From Gaiellasilicea sp963794385 (GTDB taxonomy: Bacteria; Actinomycetota; Thermoleophilia; Gaiellales; Gaiellaceae), in NCBI GenBank assembly GCA_963794385.1, contig CAWCDT010000003.1, positions 124,001-188,000 on the forward strand: 64,000 bases of DNA, read 5' to 3'. Positions 1 to 7,889 of this stretch are shown here, piece after piece (the stretch's first letter is position 1; the number at the start of each line of letters is the position of its first letter). The notes beneath the pieces are model-generated. The model had not been told where the DNA came from, ran no database searches, and was given only the letters and a program-made list of their open reading frames with translations. Both the position numbers and the translations under genes were made by a program.

Positions 1-2155
1 CGCGCGCCTGCTCATCCGCGTCGTCGGGTCGAGCCGGGTCGAGCCGAAGCGTGAAGAGCTCGACGAGGCCGCTCGCGAGGTCCGGATGATCCGCGAGCGC
101 GTCCTCCATGTACGACTGGCTGAAGGTGCTCCCCGCCTGGCGGAGGTACTTGGCGATCGCGCGCAGGATCGTGATCTCGCGCGCGGTCAGCCGCGCAGCG
201 AGGACGAGGCGGTTGAAGCCGTCGTTCTCGGCCTCGCCGCGCCAGACACGGGCGAACGCGTCCTGAAAGGTCTCGCGCAGCTCGTCGACGTGCAGGTCGG
301 CCCCGAGGTCGTGCAGGAGCCCGAAGTCGTAGATCCAGACCGGATCGCGGCCGAGCGGCCGCACCTCGTACGGGCGCTCGTCGCTGATCCTGACGCCCAT
401 GTTCTCGAGCACCGGGAGCACATCCGAGAGCAGGATCGGCCGGCCGGAGCGAACGACCTTGAAGGCGAGCTGGTCGACAGTCGAGTCGAGCGGCGCGTAC
501 AGGCTGAGGCCGAGGTCGTCCGGGGAGGTGAGCCGCTCGATCCGTTCGATGTCGTGCACGGCCTGCCGTGCCGTGAAGTCGTCGCGGTAGGCGCCCGGAA
601 ACGCCTCGCCGTTGCGCTCGTGGAGCTCGCCGGCGCGCTCGTCGCCGAAATGGTCGACGAGGGCATCGCGAAGGTCGTCCGTCCAGGCTCGAGTCGCCGC
701 CGCGAGGCGAGCCTCGATCTCCCCGACGTCGTAGTCGGGGACCGAGCCGGGCTCGGTGTAGACGACGTAGTGCAAGCGCGCCAGCACGGACTCGGAGATG
801 CGAGTCGTGTAGTCGGCGCTCTCACCCCCGAACGCGTCCTGGAGGATCTCCTGGATCCTGCGCCGGTTCTCGGTGTTGAACCGCTCGCGCGGGAGGAAGA
901 CGAGGCAGGAGAGGAAGCGGCCGAACACGTCTCGTCGGACGAAGAGCCGGACGCGGCGACGCTCGCCGAGGTGGAGGATGCCGAGCGCGATCTCCAGCAG
1001 CTCGTCCTCCGTGATCTGGAAGAGCTCGTCCCGCGGGTACGTCTCGAGGATCTCGATCATCGCCTTGTGGTCGTGGCTCCCGGGCAGCAGGCCCGAGCGC
1101 TCGAGCACGTGCTGCACCTTCCGCCGCAGCACGGGGATCTCCCAGGGGCTCGCGCTGTAGACCGTGTGCGTGTAGAGGCCCAGGAAGCGGCGTTCCGAGG
1201 TCACCTCGCCGTTCTCGTCGAACCGCTTCACGCCGACGTAGTCGAGATACGCCGGCCGGTGCACGGTCGCCCGCGAGTTCGCCTTGGTCAGGTTGAGCAG
1301 GGTCTTCTCGCGCGCGAGCTTGCGAACCTCGGGCGTCAGCTGCGAGAAGCTGAGCGAGTGGGGCTGCTCGCCCTTGACGCGGAGGATGCCGAGCCCCGTC
1401 CCCTCGACCGAGGCGAGGACGTCCTCACCGCCCTCGGTGCGAATCTCGTACTCGCGGTAGCCGAGGAAGGTGAAGTGGTCGTCGTGCATCCACTGGAGCA
1501 GCGCCCTCGCCTCGGCGAGCTCCTCCTCGGGAACCGGCGGCGGTGACTGCTCGAGCTCGGCGATCGCCTCCTGCACCTCGGCGCGCATCGCCTGCCAGTC
1601 CTCGACCGCGGCGGAGACGTCGCCCAGCACGCGCGCGAGGTCGGCGCGCAGCCGCTCGAGGGCCGCGGGGTCGGTGATGCGGTCGATCTCGACGTGGATG
1701 AGCGACTCCGGCTGCCCGTCCTCGGCGCCGACCTCGAGCAGCCGCCCCTCCTCGTCGCGGCGGAGCCGCATGATCGGCCGCGCGACCAGGTGCATCGCGC
1801 TGCCGTGCCGCGTCACCTCCATCGTCACCGAGTCGACGAGGAACGGCATGTCGGCGACGACCGTCTCGACGACCGTGTGCGGCGACTCCCAGCCGTGCTC
1901 CTCGACGTTCGGGTTGTAGACGTGCACCTTCAGCTCGCCCGGCCGGCGTAGGCGGGCGAGCCGCCAGTGCGCGAACGCGGCCCCGTAGACGTCCATGTCG
2001 CTGCGGCCGGCGAGATCGTCGGGCGCCGCGTTCGCGTAGTACGCACGCACGAAGCGCTCGACGTCGTCCGCCACGTCGCCCTCGAGGCGCTCGCGGACGC
2101 GCGCGACGGCGCTCTCGAGCAGTGCCGCCTTCGTCTGAGCCGGGCTCGTGGTCAC
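1..2155 (-). CDS. gdh: NAD-specific glutamate dehydrogenase, large type (3' part outside window)
   Basis: Oxidative deamination of glutamate to 2-oxoglutarate with NAD, cytoplasmic. The minus frame is open from a GTG at 2155 to the window edge (about 718 residues). The N-terminus carries AYYANAAPDDLAGR and DVYGAAFAHW, the middle SPWEIPVLRRKVQHVLER, and the last visible part TAREITILRAIAKYLRQAG and STFSQSYMEDA, all characteristic of the roughly 1600-residue Bac_GDH family. The catalytic dehydrogenase and C-terminal regions lie outside the window. The start lacks a clear ribosome binding site. Long ORFs on the opposite strand here are codon-bias shadows. Identification is secure; the exact start is moderate. 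Confidence 0.93.
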   Translation of the reverse strand, partial: MTTSPAQTKAALLESAVARVRERLEGDVADDVERFVRAYYANAAPDDLAGRSDMDVYGAAFAHWRLARLRRPGELKVHVYNPNVEEHGWESPHTVVETVVADMPFLVDSVTMEVTRHGSAMHLVARPIMRLRRDEEGRLLEVGAEDGQPESLIHVEIDRITDPAALERLRADLARVLGDVSAAVEDWQAMRAEVQEAIAELEQSPPPVPEEELAEARALLQWMHDDHFTFLGYREYEIRTEGGEDVLASVEGTGLGILRVKGEQPHSLSFSQLTPEVRKLAREKTLLNLTKANSRATVHRPAYLDYVGVKRFDENGEVTSERRFLGLYTHTVYSASPWEIPVLRRKVQHVLERSGLLPGSHDHKAMIEILETYPRDELFQITEDELLEIALGILHLGERRRVRLFVRRDVFGRFLSCLVFLPRERFNTENRRRIQEILQDAFGGESADYTTRISESVLARLHYVVYTEPGSVPDYDVGEIEARLAAATRAWTDDLRDALVDHFGDERAGELHERNGEAFPGAYRDDFTARQAVHDIERIERLTSPDDLGLSLYAPLDSTVDQLAFKVVRSGRPILLSDVLPVLENMGVRISDERPYEVRPLGRDPVWIYDFGLLHDLGADLHVDELRETFQDAFARVWRGEAENDGFNRLVLAARLTAREITILRAIAKYLRQAGSTFSQSYMEDALADHPDLASGLVELFTLRLDPARPDDADEQAR

Positions 2156-2228
2156 TGGAACATGTCTCGGTCGCCCCGCGCCAAGTATGACCCCTCGTGC
2201 TAGCGGCGGAGCGAGCCCGGGCAGCACG

Positions 2229-2264
2229 GCGCGGGCGGGCCGCTCGAGGGCGGCCCGCCCGCGC
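2229..2264 (-). terminator. Strong GC hairpin after the haloperoxidase gene
   Basis: A perfect 14-bp inverted repeat (arms 2229-2242 and 2251-2264, 8-nt loop) starts 6 nt past the haloperoxidase stop and lies before the glutamate dehydrogenase start. There is no T-tract, so it is a terminator-like hairpin or 3' stabiliser rather than a classic intrinsic terminator. Confidence 0.6.
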
Positions 2265-2269
2265 TCGTG

Positions 2270-3586
2270 TCAGTCGTCGCCCTCGTCTCTGTCTCTGTCC
2301 TCGTCCTCGTCTTCGTCGTGCTTGTCTCCCCCGTGGCCGGCGTCGCCGAGGAAGTACTCGCGGCCGACATCGCGGGCGATCCGCGGGAAGTGTTTCGCGG
2401 TCTCCGTCATCGTCTTGCGGTAGTGGAGGCCGCCCCAGACGCGGGCGTCCTCGATCGCGGCCACGACCTCGTCGAGCGTGGCGTACGTCTTCGGTGCGCC
2501 GACGACGTTGCTCGTGAACGTCATCTCGACGCGCTTCGTGCCGAAGTAGCCCTTCAGCGACTGGGTCACCGCCGCCGTCATGCACGCGTGCCCGGACGGG
2601 TACTCGGGATGGTTGCCGACGAGGAGCGGCTGCCAGGTCGGATCCGGCGAGGTGGCCGGGTTGCCGTCGGTGTCGGCACGCTGGATCGCGTGGGTGGGAC
2701 GCCAGAGGTAGTAGTGGTACTTGGCTTCCCAGCAGGCGATCATCGTGTCCGCGGCCGCGACCCAGACATAGCCGAGCAGCCTCGCTGACTCGCGCACGTC
2801 GAGCCCATGTGAGACGGCGATGCCGCGGACGGCACGGCTGTACTGGGCATAAGCCTGGTCGGAGAAGAAGCGGGCGTGCTCGGTCTGGAACGGCGTCCGG
2901 GCGCTGACGACGCCGCCGATCTCCTTCAGCTCGTTGACGTCACGCGCGTAGCGCCTGCTCGTCAGCTTGTACGGCTCGTCCGGCCGGTACTCGGACGGCG
3001 AGTCGAAGGTGAACGGACGCACCTTGCCCAGCTTGACGTCGACCGGCGTCGTCGGCGCGATCGGCTCGAAGACCCCTGGGCCGGGCGTCGGCTGGACGTA
3101 CGGGACGACGTCGTCGAAGTGGTCGCCGGTCCGCATCGCGAGCATGCCCGCGGCGGCGGCTGTGCCGACGGCCTTGCCGCCGTCCTTCGCGGGGCCGTCC
3201 GGGATCGACGCCATGAAGGTGTCGTAGGCGGCCTGGACCGCCGCGGCCTGCCCGGGAACGCGGGCGACGAGGACGTCTCGTGCCGCCTGCGCGACGGCCG
3301 CGTCGGCGGACGCCTCCGGCGGTGCGGTCACCCCGGTTGCGAACGGCTCGAGGCCTCCCTCAATTGCGGCGACGGCGTCGTACATCGCCCCGTGCACCAT
3401 CGCCGCGAGCGGCGTGCTGCTCGCGGGTGGACGGCCCGCGGCGATCGCCACTTCGGCGATGCCGCTCCAATAGACGACCGCGTTCTCGCTGGGTGCGGCC
3501 GCGGGTGCCGCTGACGTTCCCGTCGACCCGAGGGCCAGGACGACGACGAGCGCGAGCGTCACAGCGAATCCGATACGGACTCTCAT
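2270..3586 (-). CDS. Secreted vanadium-dependent haloperoxidase / PAP2-superfamily protein
   Basis: A 438-residue protein with a Sec-type signal peptide (hydrophobic LALVVVLALG near residues 10-19, followed by an Ala-rich cleavage region). It has the three vanadate-binding motifs of this family: K-x6-RP in KYHYYLWRP, PSGH in YPSGHA, and R-x5-H in RVWGGLH. Members oxidise halides with H2O2 or are related acid phosphatases; the substrate here cannot be read. The last 25 residues are an odd Asp/Glu/Arg/His-rich low-complexity tail. Its ATG overlaps the stop of the upstream DUF4242 gene (ATGA), so the two are translationally coupled. Confidence 0.88.
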   Translation of the reverse strand: MRVRIGFAVTLALVVVLALGSTGTSAAPAAAPSENAVVYWSGIAEVAIAAGRPPASSTPLAAMVHGAMYDAVAAIEGGLEPFATGVTAPPEASADAAVAQAARDVLVARVPGQAAAVQAAYDTFMASIPDGPAKDGGKAVGTAAAAGMLAMRTGDHFDDVVPYVQPTPGPGVFEPIAPTTPVDVKLGKVRPFTFDSPSEYRPDEPYKLTSRRYARDVNELKEIGGVVSARTPFQTEHARFFSDQAYAQYSRAVRGIAVSHGLDVRESARLLGYVWVAAADTMIACWEAKYHYYLWRPTHAIQRADTDGNPATSPDPTWQPLLVGNHPEYPSGHACMTAAVTQSLKGYFGTKRVEMTFTSNVVGAPKTYATLDEVVAAIEDARVWGGLHYRKTMTETAKHFPRIARDVGREYFLGDAGHGGDKHDEDEDEDRDRDEGDD

Positions 3587-3858
3587 GATCGGTGCTCCTC
3601 TCCGGACGGGATCGCTTCGACGACGCGGAGGTGGTCGAGCCCGGCCCGCTCGGCGAGGAGCACGGCCTCGAGGCTCGACGGGGCGTCGAAGACGAAAAAG
3701 CAGATCTCGTCCTCGGGAACGTGAATGGCACGGTCGAAGCGGACGCGCGTTCCCTGTCGCGTCAGCTCCTCGGCGGCCGAGCGGGCCTGCCGCTCGCGTG
3801 CGGCGCGCCCTCCGGCGTCGCCGCGGGCGAGGTAGGTCTCGACAAGGAAGCTCGGCAC
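3583..3858 (-). CDS. DUF4242 (SCO4226-like nickel-binding) small protein
   Basis: A 91-residue protein beginning MPSFLVETYLARGD, with the family-typical pattern of a conserved N-terminal ETYL strand, then ..RVRFDRAIHVPEDEICFFVFDAPS and a C-terminal EAIPSGE. This is the DUF4242 ferredoxin-like fold; one characterised relative binds nickel, but function is generally unknown. It overlaps the haloperoxidase start by 4 nt, suggesting co-production of a small metal-binding partner with a metalloenzyme. That functional link is inference. Confidence 0.8.
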   Translation of the reverse strand: MPSFLVETYLARGDAGGRAARERQARSAAEELTRQGTRVRFDRAIHVPEDEICFFVFDAPSSLEAVLLAERAGLDHLRVVEAIPSGEEHRS

Positions 3859-3946
3859 GCCTTCGACGCTACGACGGCGCCGACGCCGTGGAAACGTCAG
3901 AACGTCTGAACTTTGCCCAGCGAGCTGCGGGCTCGGAATGACCTGC

Positions 3947-4808
3947 TTAGAGCCCGAGCCGCTCGAGCGCGGCGTCGTCGCGGCGCCACTTCGGGCGCAC
4001 CTTCACGACCAGCTCGAGGAAGACCTTGTGCCCCAGCAGCGCCTCGATCTCGGGCCGCGCCCGGCTTGCCGATCTCGCGGATCATCGCCCCCTTCTTGCC
4101 GACGAGGATCTGCTTCTGCGACTCCGTCTCGACCAGCACGAACGCGCGCACGAGCTTCTCGTCCTGCTCGTCGAGCTCGACCGAGATCGAGTGTGGGACC
4201 TCGTCACGTGTGAGCTGGAGCGCCTTCTCGCGGATCAGCTCCGTGATCCGTTCCGCGCTCGTCTGGTCGGTGGCCGCCTCGCGCTCGAAGAACGCGTGTC
4301 CCTCGGGGAGCAGGTGCAGGAGGTCGCCGCGCAGCTCGTCGATCCCGTCCTTCGTCTTCGCACTGACCGGGTGGAGGGCGTGGAAGTCGCCGAACTGCGC
4401 GGCGGTCTTCATCTGCGTGATGATGTGGCCGGGCTTCAGGTTGTCGACCTTGTTCACGGCGACGATCACCGGCTTGCCAAGCGCGTAGACACGCCGCGCG
4501 ATGAAGCGGTCGCCCGCGCCGATCCGGTCGCGCGCCGAGAGGACGAAGAGGACGACGTCGATGTCCTCGAACGAGTTGTCGACCGTCTTCTGCAGCCGCT
4601 CCGTCAGCTTGTCCATCGGGCGCTGGAAGCCCGGGAGGTCGACGAGCACGAGCTGGTAGTCATCACCGTTCGCGACGCCGTAGATCCGACGGCGCGTCGT
4701 GTTGGGCACCCGCGAGGTGATCGCGATCTTCTCGCCGACGAGCGCATTCACGAGCGTCGACTTGCCCACGTTCGGGCGGCCCGCGACGGCGACGAAGCCC
4801 GACTTCAC
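3947..4808 (-). CDS. era: GTPase Era (one-base frameshift near the C-terminus)
   Basis: Era is an essential GTPase that assists 30S maturation and binds the 3' end of 16S rRNA. G1 GRPNVGKST, switch/G2 TTRRRIYG, G3 DLPG and G4 NKVD are present, then the KH domain with ILVGKKGAMIREIG. At about 4060-4070 the frame shifts by one extra base; the shifted frame continues perfectly (RARPEIEALLGHKVF, then LERLGL) to TAA at 3947, giving 286 residues, the normal length. The GTG start at 4808 overlaps the PIN toxin stop (GTGA), so era translation is coupled to a toxin-antitoxin pair. The indel is probably a sequence error. Confidence 0.88.
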
Positions 4809-5194
4809 ACGTCGGCCCGAAGGATCGGGACGTCGTACCGCGCGAGAACACGGTCCGCTGTGACGAGCGCCATCCCTTCCAACTGTGCCTGCGCCACGAG
4901 CATGCGGTCGAACGGATCCCGGTGGTGCGCGCGCAGCGCGCCGGCTGCGATCGCGTGGCCGACGTCGATCGGGAGCTCCGTGAACCCGCTCTTCGCGATC
5001 GCAGGACGGACGTCTTCGGGAGCTTCGAGCGTACCCTTGGCCCGCTTGATCGCGATCTCCCATGCCGTAGCGGCGCTGACAAAGACGGCGTTCGCCGGGT
5101 CGGAAATCGCCTCGCGAGCGCTCGGACCAAGGTTCTTCCCGCCGCCAACCCACCAGACGAACACGTGCGTGTCCAGCAGAAGCCTAGGCGCTAC
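4805..5194 (-). CDS. PIN-domain (VapC-like) ribonuclease toxin, start unclear
   Basis: A PIN-domain RNase, toxin of the downstream-of-Phd type. Visible motifs: LLLDTHVFVWW with the first catalytic Asp (codon 5171-5173), AATAWEIAIK with a catalytic Glu, and DPFDRMLVAQA with the third acidic cluster. No ATG, GTG or TTG lies upstream of the LLLDTH motif in this frame before the antitoxin gene; the first GTG (5162-5164) would delete the catalytic Asp. A CTG at 5177-5179 or a base error must be considered. I list the open frame from 5194. The stop overlaps the Era start by 4 nt. Confidence 0.78.
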   Translation of the reverse strand, partial: VAPRLLLDTHVFVWWVGGGKNLGPSAREAISDPANAVFVSAATAWEIAIKRAKGTLEAPEDVRPAIAKSGFTELPIDVGHAIAAGALRAHHRDPFDRMLVAQAQLEGMALVTADRVLARYDVPILRADV

Positions 5195-5418
5195 GGGAGG
5201 TACTCCTCGAACTCCTCCGGGATCTCGTCGAAGCCCGGCAGGATCTTGATCTGTCCTTTCAGCGCGCCCGGCTTACGCGGCTCCTTTGGAACCTCGTAGG
5301 CGACGATCTTCGCCACCGGCTGACCGCCCCGCGAGACGATTACCTCCTCCCCGGCCTCCACCTGCTTGACGAGCTTCGAGAAGTTGGTCTTTGCTTCGTG
5401 CATGCCGACGGTGATCAT
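5191..5418 (-). CDS. Phd/YefM-family antitoxin
   Basis: A 75-residue protein opening MITVGMHEAKTNFSKLVKQV and containing EEVIVSRGGQPVAKIV, the classic Phd DNA-binding N-terminal fold. The C-terminus (acidic, ILPGFDEIPEEFEEYLP) is expected to wrap the PIN toxin. Phd antitoxins bind their own promoter; the 24 nt upstream to cdd are AT-rich for this genome (GCTAATAT, plus tandem GTCTA units on plus), a likely autoregulated promoter. The stop overlaps the toxin frame. The pair interrupts an otherwise standard cdd-era order, consistent with insertion. Confidence 0.88.
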   Translation of the reverse strand: MITVGMHEAKTNFSKLVKQVEAGEEVIVSRGGQPVAKIVAYEVPKEPRKPGALKGQIKILPGFDEIPEEFEEYLP

Positions 5419-5442
5419 GGCGGCATATTAGCTAAGTCTAGT

Positions 5443-5811
5443 CTAGTCCGGCAAGTTCCATGTGTCCGGCAGCAGGTCGGCGGCTGCGTAGGTCGCGATC
5501 GAGCCGTCGGCACGGCGGAAGCTGACCTCGGGGATCCGGAACTCGTGCAGCCACTGCCTGCAGCCCCCGCACGGCGACGCGTTGATCCCGATCGCGGCGA
5601 TCGAGCCGGGGCCGTAGCCGCCGGCAACCGCGGCGACGAGCGCGCTCTTCTCGGCGCAGACCCCGAGCGGGTACGCCGCGTTCTCAACGTTGACGCCCTC
5701 GAACTCGTGTCCGTCCGTCGTGCTCACGACCGCCCCGACGTGGTAGTTCGAATAGGGCGCATAGGCACGCGCCGCGACCGCCTCTGCGCGGAGGACCAGC
5801 TCCTCACTCAC
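5443..5811 (-). CDS. cdd: Cytidine deaminase
   Basis: Deaminates cytidine and deoxycytidine in pyrimidine salvage. At 122 residues it matches the short homotetrameric family: YAPYSNYHVGA, then NVENAAYPLGVCAEKSA with the catalytic C-A-E zinc ligand and proton shuttle, then SPCGGCRQWLHEF providing the two further Cys ligands. The GTG start at 5811 overlaps the stop of the diacylglycerol kinase gene (GTGA). It belongs to the run phoH-ybeY-dgkA-cdd-era, a common bacterial cluster. Confidence 0.93.
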   Translation of the reverse strand: MSEELVLRAEAVAARAYAPYSNYHVGAVVSTTDGHEFEGVNVENAAYPLGVCAEKSALVAAVAGGYGPGSIAAIGINASPCGGCRQWLHEFRIPEVSFRRADGSIATYAAADLLPDTWNLPD

Positions 5812-6527
5812 TGCGCGACCTGAAAGACGGCCAGGGTGACAAGCGCGCCGAGGACGCCACCGTAGGCGACCTCCACGGAGGAGTGCACTCCGGACTCGAC
5901 GCGGGTCTGGGCCACGAGCAACGCCATGATGAACGTCAGCGACGAGATCAGGAAGCGGTGGTTCGAATCGTCGAGGATCAGCGTCGCCGCCATCCAGCCC
6001 GCGAACGCGACCGCGGCGTGGCCCGAGGGGAGGCCGCCGCGCAGCGGCGTGCCACGACCCGTGAATGCCTTGACCGCGATCACGACGATCGTCGTCAACA
6101 TGAGTGCGACCAGGGTCAGCTCGGCAGGCACGTTGGTGAGCCGGTCGAGCAGCCTCGAGCTTCGGTCGGCTACTTGGCCGGAGAAGACGAGGTAACCGAC
6201 CGCGACTGCGACGGCCGAGGCGATCAGCACCGCCCCGGCGGCGATGTCCTTCGCGAGCTTCGCCATCGGGTCGAACGAAGTGGTCGCAACATCCACAGCT
6301 GCCTCGACGGCGCTGTTCAGCATCTCCGCGATCAGGACGAAGGCAATCGCCAGCAGGAGCGCGATCAGCTCGAGCTTGTCGACGCCCGAAAAGAGGGCGG
6401 CGAGGAGCACCAGCACCGCGACTGCGAAGTGAATACGCAGGTTCCGTTGCGTCCGGAGCACGTGGATGAGCCCCTCGAGCGCGTAGTTGAACGACTCGAG
6501 GATCGAGGGCGTACGGCGAGGCCTCAC
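5808..6527 (-). CDS. Diacylglycerol kinase (DgkA-type) fused to PAP2 phosphatase
   Basis: A 239-residue membrane protein. Residues about 1-105 resemble the small undecaprenol/diacylglycerol kinase (FNYALEGLIHVLRTQRNLRIH, then IAEMLNSAVEAAVD, the E-x-x-N-T/S-A-I/V-E signature). Residues about 130-239 are a PAP2-type module with GGLPSGHAAVAFA and SGVHSSVEVAYGG. Several hydrophobic segments are evident. The combination suggests phosphorylation and dephosphorylation of lipid carriers (undecaprenol or diacylglycerol). It overlaps ybeY and cdd by 4 nt each. Confidence 0.87.
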   Translation of the reverse strand: MRPRRTPSILESFNYALEGLIHVLRTQRNLRIHFAVAVLVLLAALFSGVDKLELIALLLAIAFVLIAEMLNSAVEAAVDVATTSFDPMAKLAKDIAAGAVLIASAVAVAVGYLVFSGQVADRSSRLLDRLTNVPAELTLVALMLTTIVVIAVKAFTGRGTPLRGGLPSGHAAVAFAGWMAATLILDDSNHRFLISSLTFIMALLVAQTRVESGVHSSVEVAYGGVLGALVTLAVFQVAQ

Positions 6528-6901
6528 CGGAACGCTGCCTCACGCGCTTCCATTTCATCGCCGTGCTCGTAGCCGAGCAAGTGCAGGAGCCCGTGGACGA
6601 GCGGCGCGCGCCACTCCTCGCCGACGAGCTGCGGGCAGAGGACGACGTCGCCGAGGGCGCGCGGCACGCCGTCGGCCAGCTCGTCACGGCCGTCGAGCGG
6701 GAACGAGAGCACGTCCGTCGCCTCGTCGACGCCGAGGTGCTCGCGCTTGAGGCTGCGGATCTCGTCGGGGCCGGTGAACGCGAGCCCGAGCTCGCCTTCC
6801 TCGACCCCCTCGGCTGCGAGTAGGCGCCGCGCCAGCTCCACCGCGCCCGCCTCGTCGACCTCGACGCCGCTCCGGTTCTCGACCTCGACGTCGACAGTCA
6901 T
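6524..6901 (-). CDS. ybeY: Endoribonuclease YbeY
   Basis: Zinc-dependent endoribonuclease needed for 16S rRNA 3'-end processing and 70S quality control. The 125-residue protein has LKREHLGVDEATDVLSFP and the zinc triad HGLLHLLGYEHGDE (H-x3-H-x5-H). The ATG at 6901 overlaps the phoH stop (ATGA), the standard phoH-ybeY arrangement. Confidence 0.95.
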   Translation of the reverse strand: MTVDVEVENRSGVEVDEAGAVELARRLLAAEGVEEGELGLAFTGPDEIRSLKREHLGVDEATDVLSFPLDGRDELADGVPRALGDVVLCPQLVGEEWRAPLVHGLLHLLGYEHGDEMEAREAAFR

Positions 6902-7857
6902 CTCTTGCGTGCCGTGCCCGTCTCCTCGGCGTGCTGCTTGTACGCCTCGACGATCCGCTGCACGAGCTTGTGCCGGACGACGTCCTGATGGGTGAACTCG
7001 ACGAAGGCGATCCCGTCGATCGACTCGAGGATGTCGCGCACCTGGATCAGGCCCGACGCCTGGTCGCGCGGCAGGTCGACCTGCGTCACGTCGCCCGTGA
7101 CGACGACCTTCGAGCCGAACCCGAGCCGCGTCAAGAACATCTGCATCTGCTCCGGGGAGGTGTTCTGCGCCTCGTCGAGGATGATGAACGAGTCGTTCAG
7201 CGTTCGCCCGCGCATGAACGCGAGCGGCGCGACCTCGACGGTACCCCGCTCCATGTAGGCAGAGAGCCGGTCGGGATCCATCATGTCGTAGAGAGCGTCG
7301 AAGAGCGGCCGCATGTACGGATCGACCTTCGCGAGCATGTCGCCAGGGAGGAAGCCGAGCCGCTCGCCGGCCTCGATCGCGGGGCGCGTGAGGATGATGC
7401 GGCCGACCTGCTTGTCGGTCAGCGCCGCCACTGCGAGCGCGATCGCGAGATAGGTCTTGCCGGTGCCGGCCGGGCCGATCGCGAACGTGACCGTCGAGTC
7501 GCGGATCGCGTCGACGTAGCGTTTCTGCATCACCGTCTTCGGCGCGACCTTCTTGCCGCGGTGCCGCCAGACGACGTCCTCGAACACCTCGCGGATGTCC
7601 TCCGTCTGATCGAGCGCGGCGACGACTGCGCCGACCGTCTCCGGCCCGATCTCGTGCCCGCCCTCGACCAGCTCGACGAGCTCGTCCACGACCGCGCGGG
7701 CCGCGGCGACGTGCTCGTCGTCGCCCTCGATCGTCAGCTGATTGCCCCGCAGGCGCAGTGTGCAGCGCAGGCCGTCGCGCAGCGCCTCGAGCACACCGTC
7801 GCCGACACCCGCGAGCTCGGCCGCGACCTCGTTCGGGACTGAGAGGGTCTCCTGCAC
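6898..7857 (-). CDS. phoH: PhoH-like ATPase
   Basis: A P-loop NTPase of the PhoH/PhoL family, linked to RNA metabolism together with YbeY. It has an N-terminal KH-like region (about residues 20-60, LRLRGNQLTIEGDDEHVAAA), then Walker A GPAGTGKTYLA, Walker B FIILDEAQN, VVVTGDVTQVDLP and an arginine finger region. I prefer the GTG at 7857, which has GAGG upstream; an in-frame ATG at 7896 would overlap the divergent Clp-like gene start. About 319 residues from GTG, normal for the family. Confidence 0.93.
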   Translation of the reverse strand: MQETLSVPNEVAAELAGVGDGVLEALRDGLRCTLRLRGNQLTIEGDDEHVAAARAVVDELVELVEGGHEIGPETVGAVVAALDQTEDIREVFEDVVWRHRGKKVAPKTVMQKRYVDAIRDSTVTFAIGPAGTGKTYLAIALAVAALTDKQVGRIILTRPAIEAGERLGFLPGDMLAKVDPYMRPLFDALYDMMDPDRLSAYMERGTVEVAPLAFMRGRTLNDSFIILDEAQNTSPEQMQMFLTRLGFGSKVVVTGDVTQVDLPRDQASGLIQVRDILESIDGIAFVEFTHQDVVRHKLVQRIVEAYKQHAEETGTARKR

Positions 7858-7889
7858 CCGCCTCAGTGTAGGAGCAGAATGCCGCTGGG

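Noticed and set aside
86..1546. Long plus-strand ORF (486 codons)
   Set aside because: It is the shadow of the minus-strand glutamate dehydrogenase, whose frame gives recognisable family motifs; the plus product is low-complexity and matches nothing I know.
5740..5980. tRNA-like GTTCGAAT words
   Set aside because: Both occurrences lie inside cdd and the kinase/PAP2 gene and have no surrounding cloverleaf.
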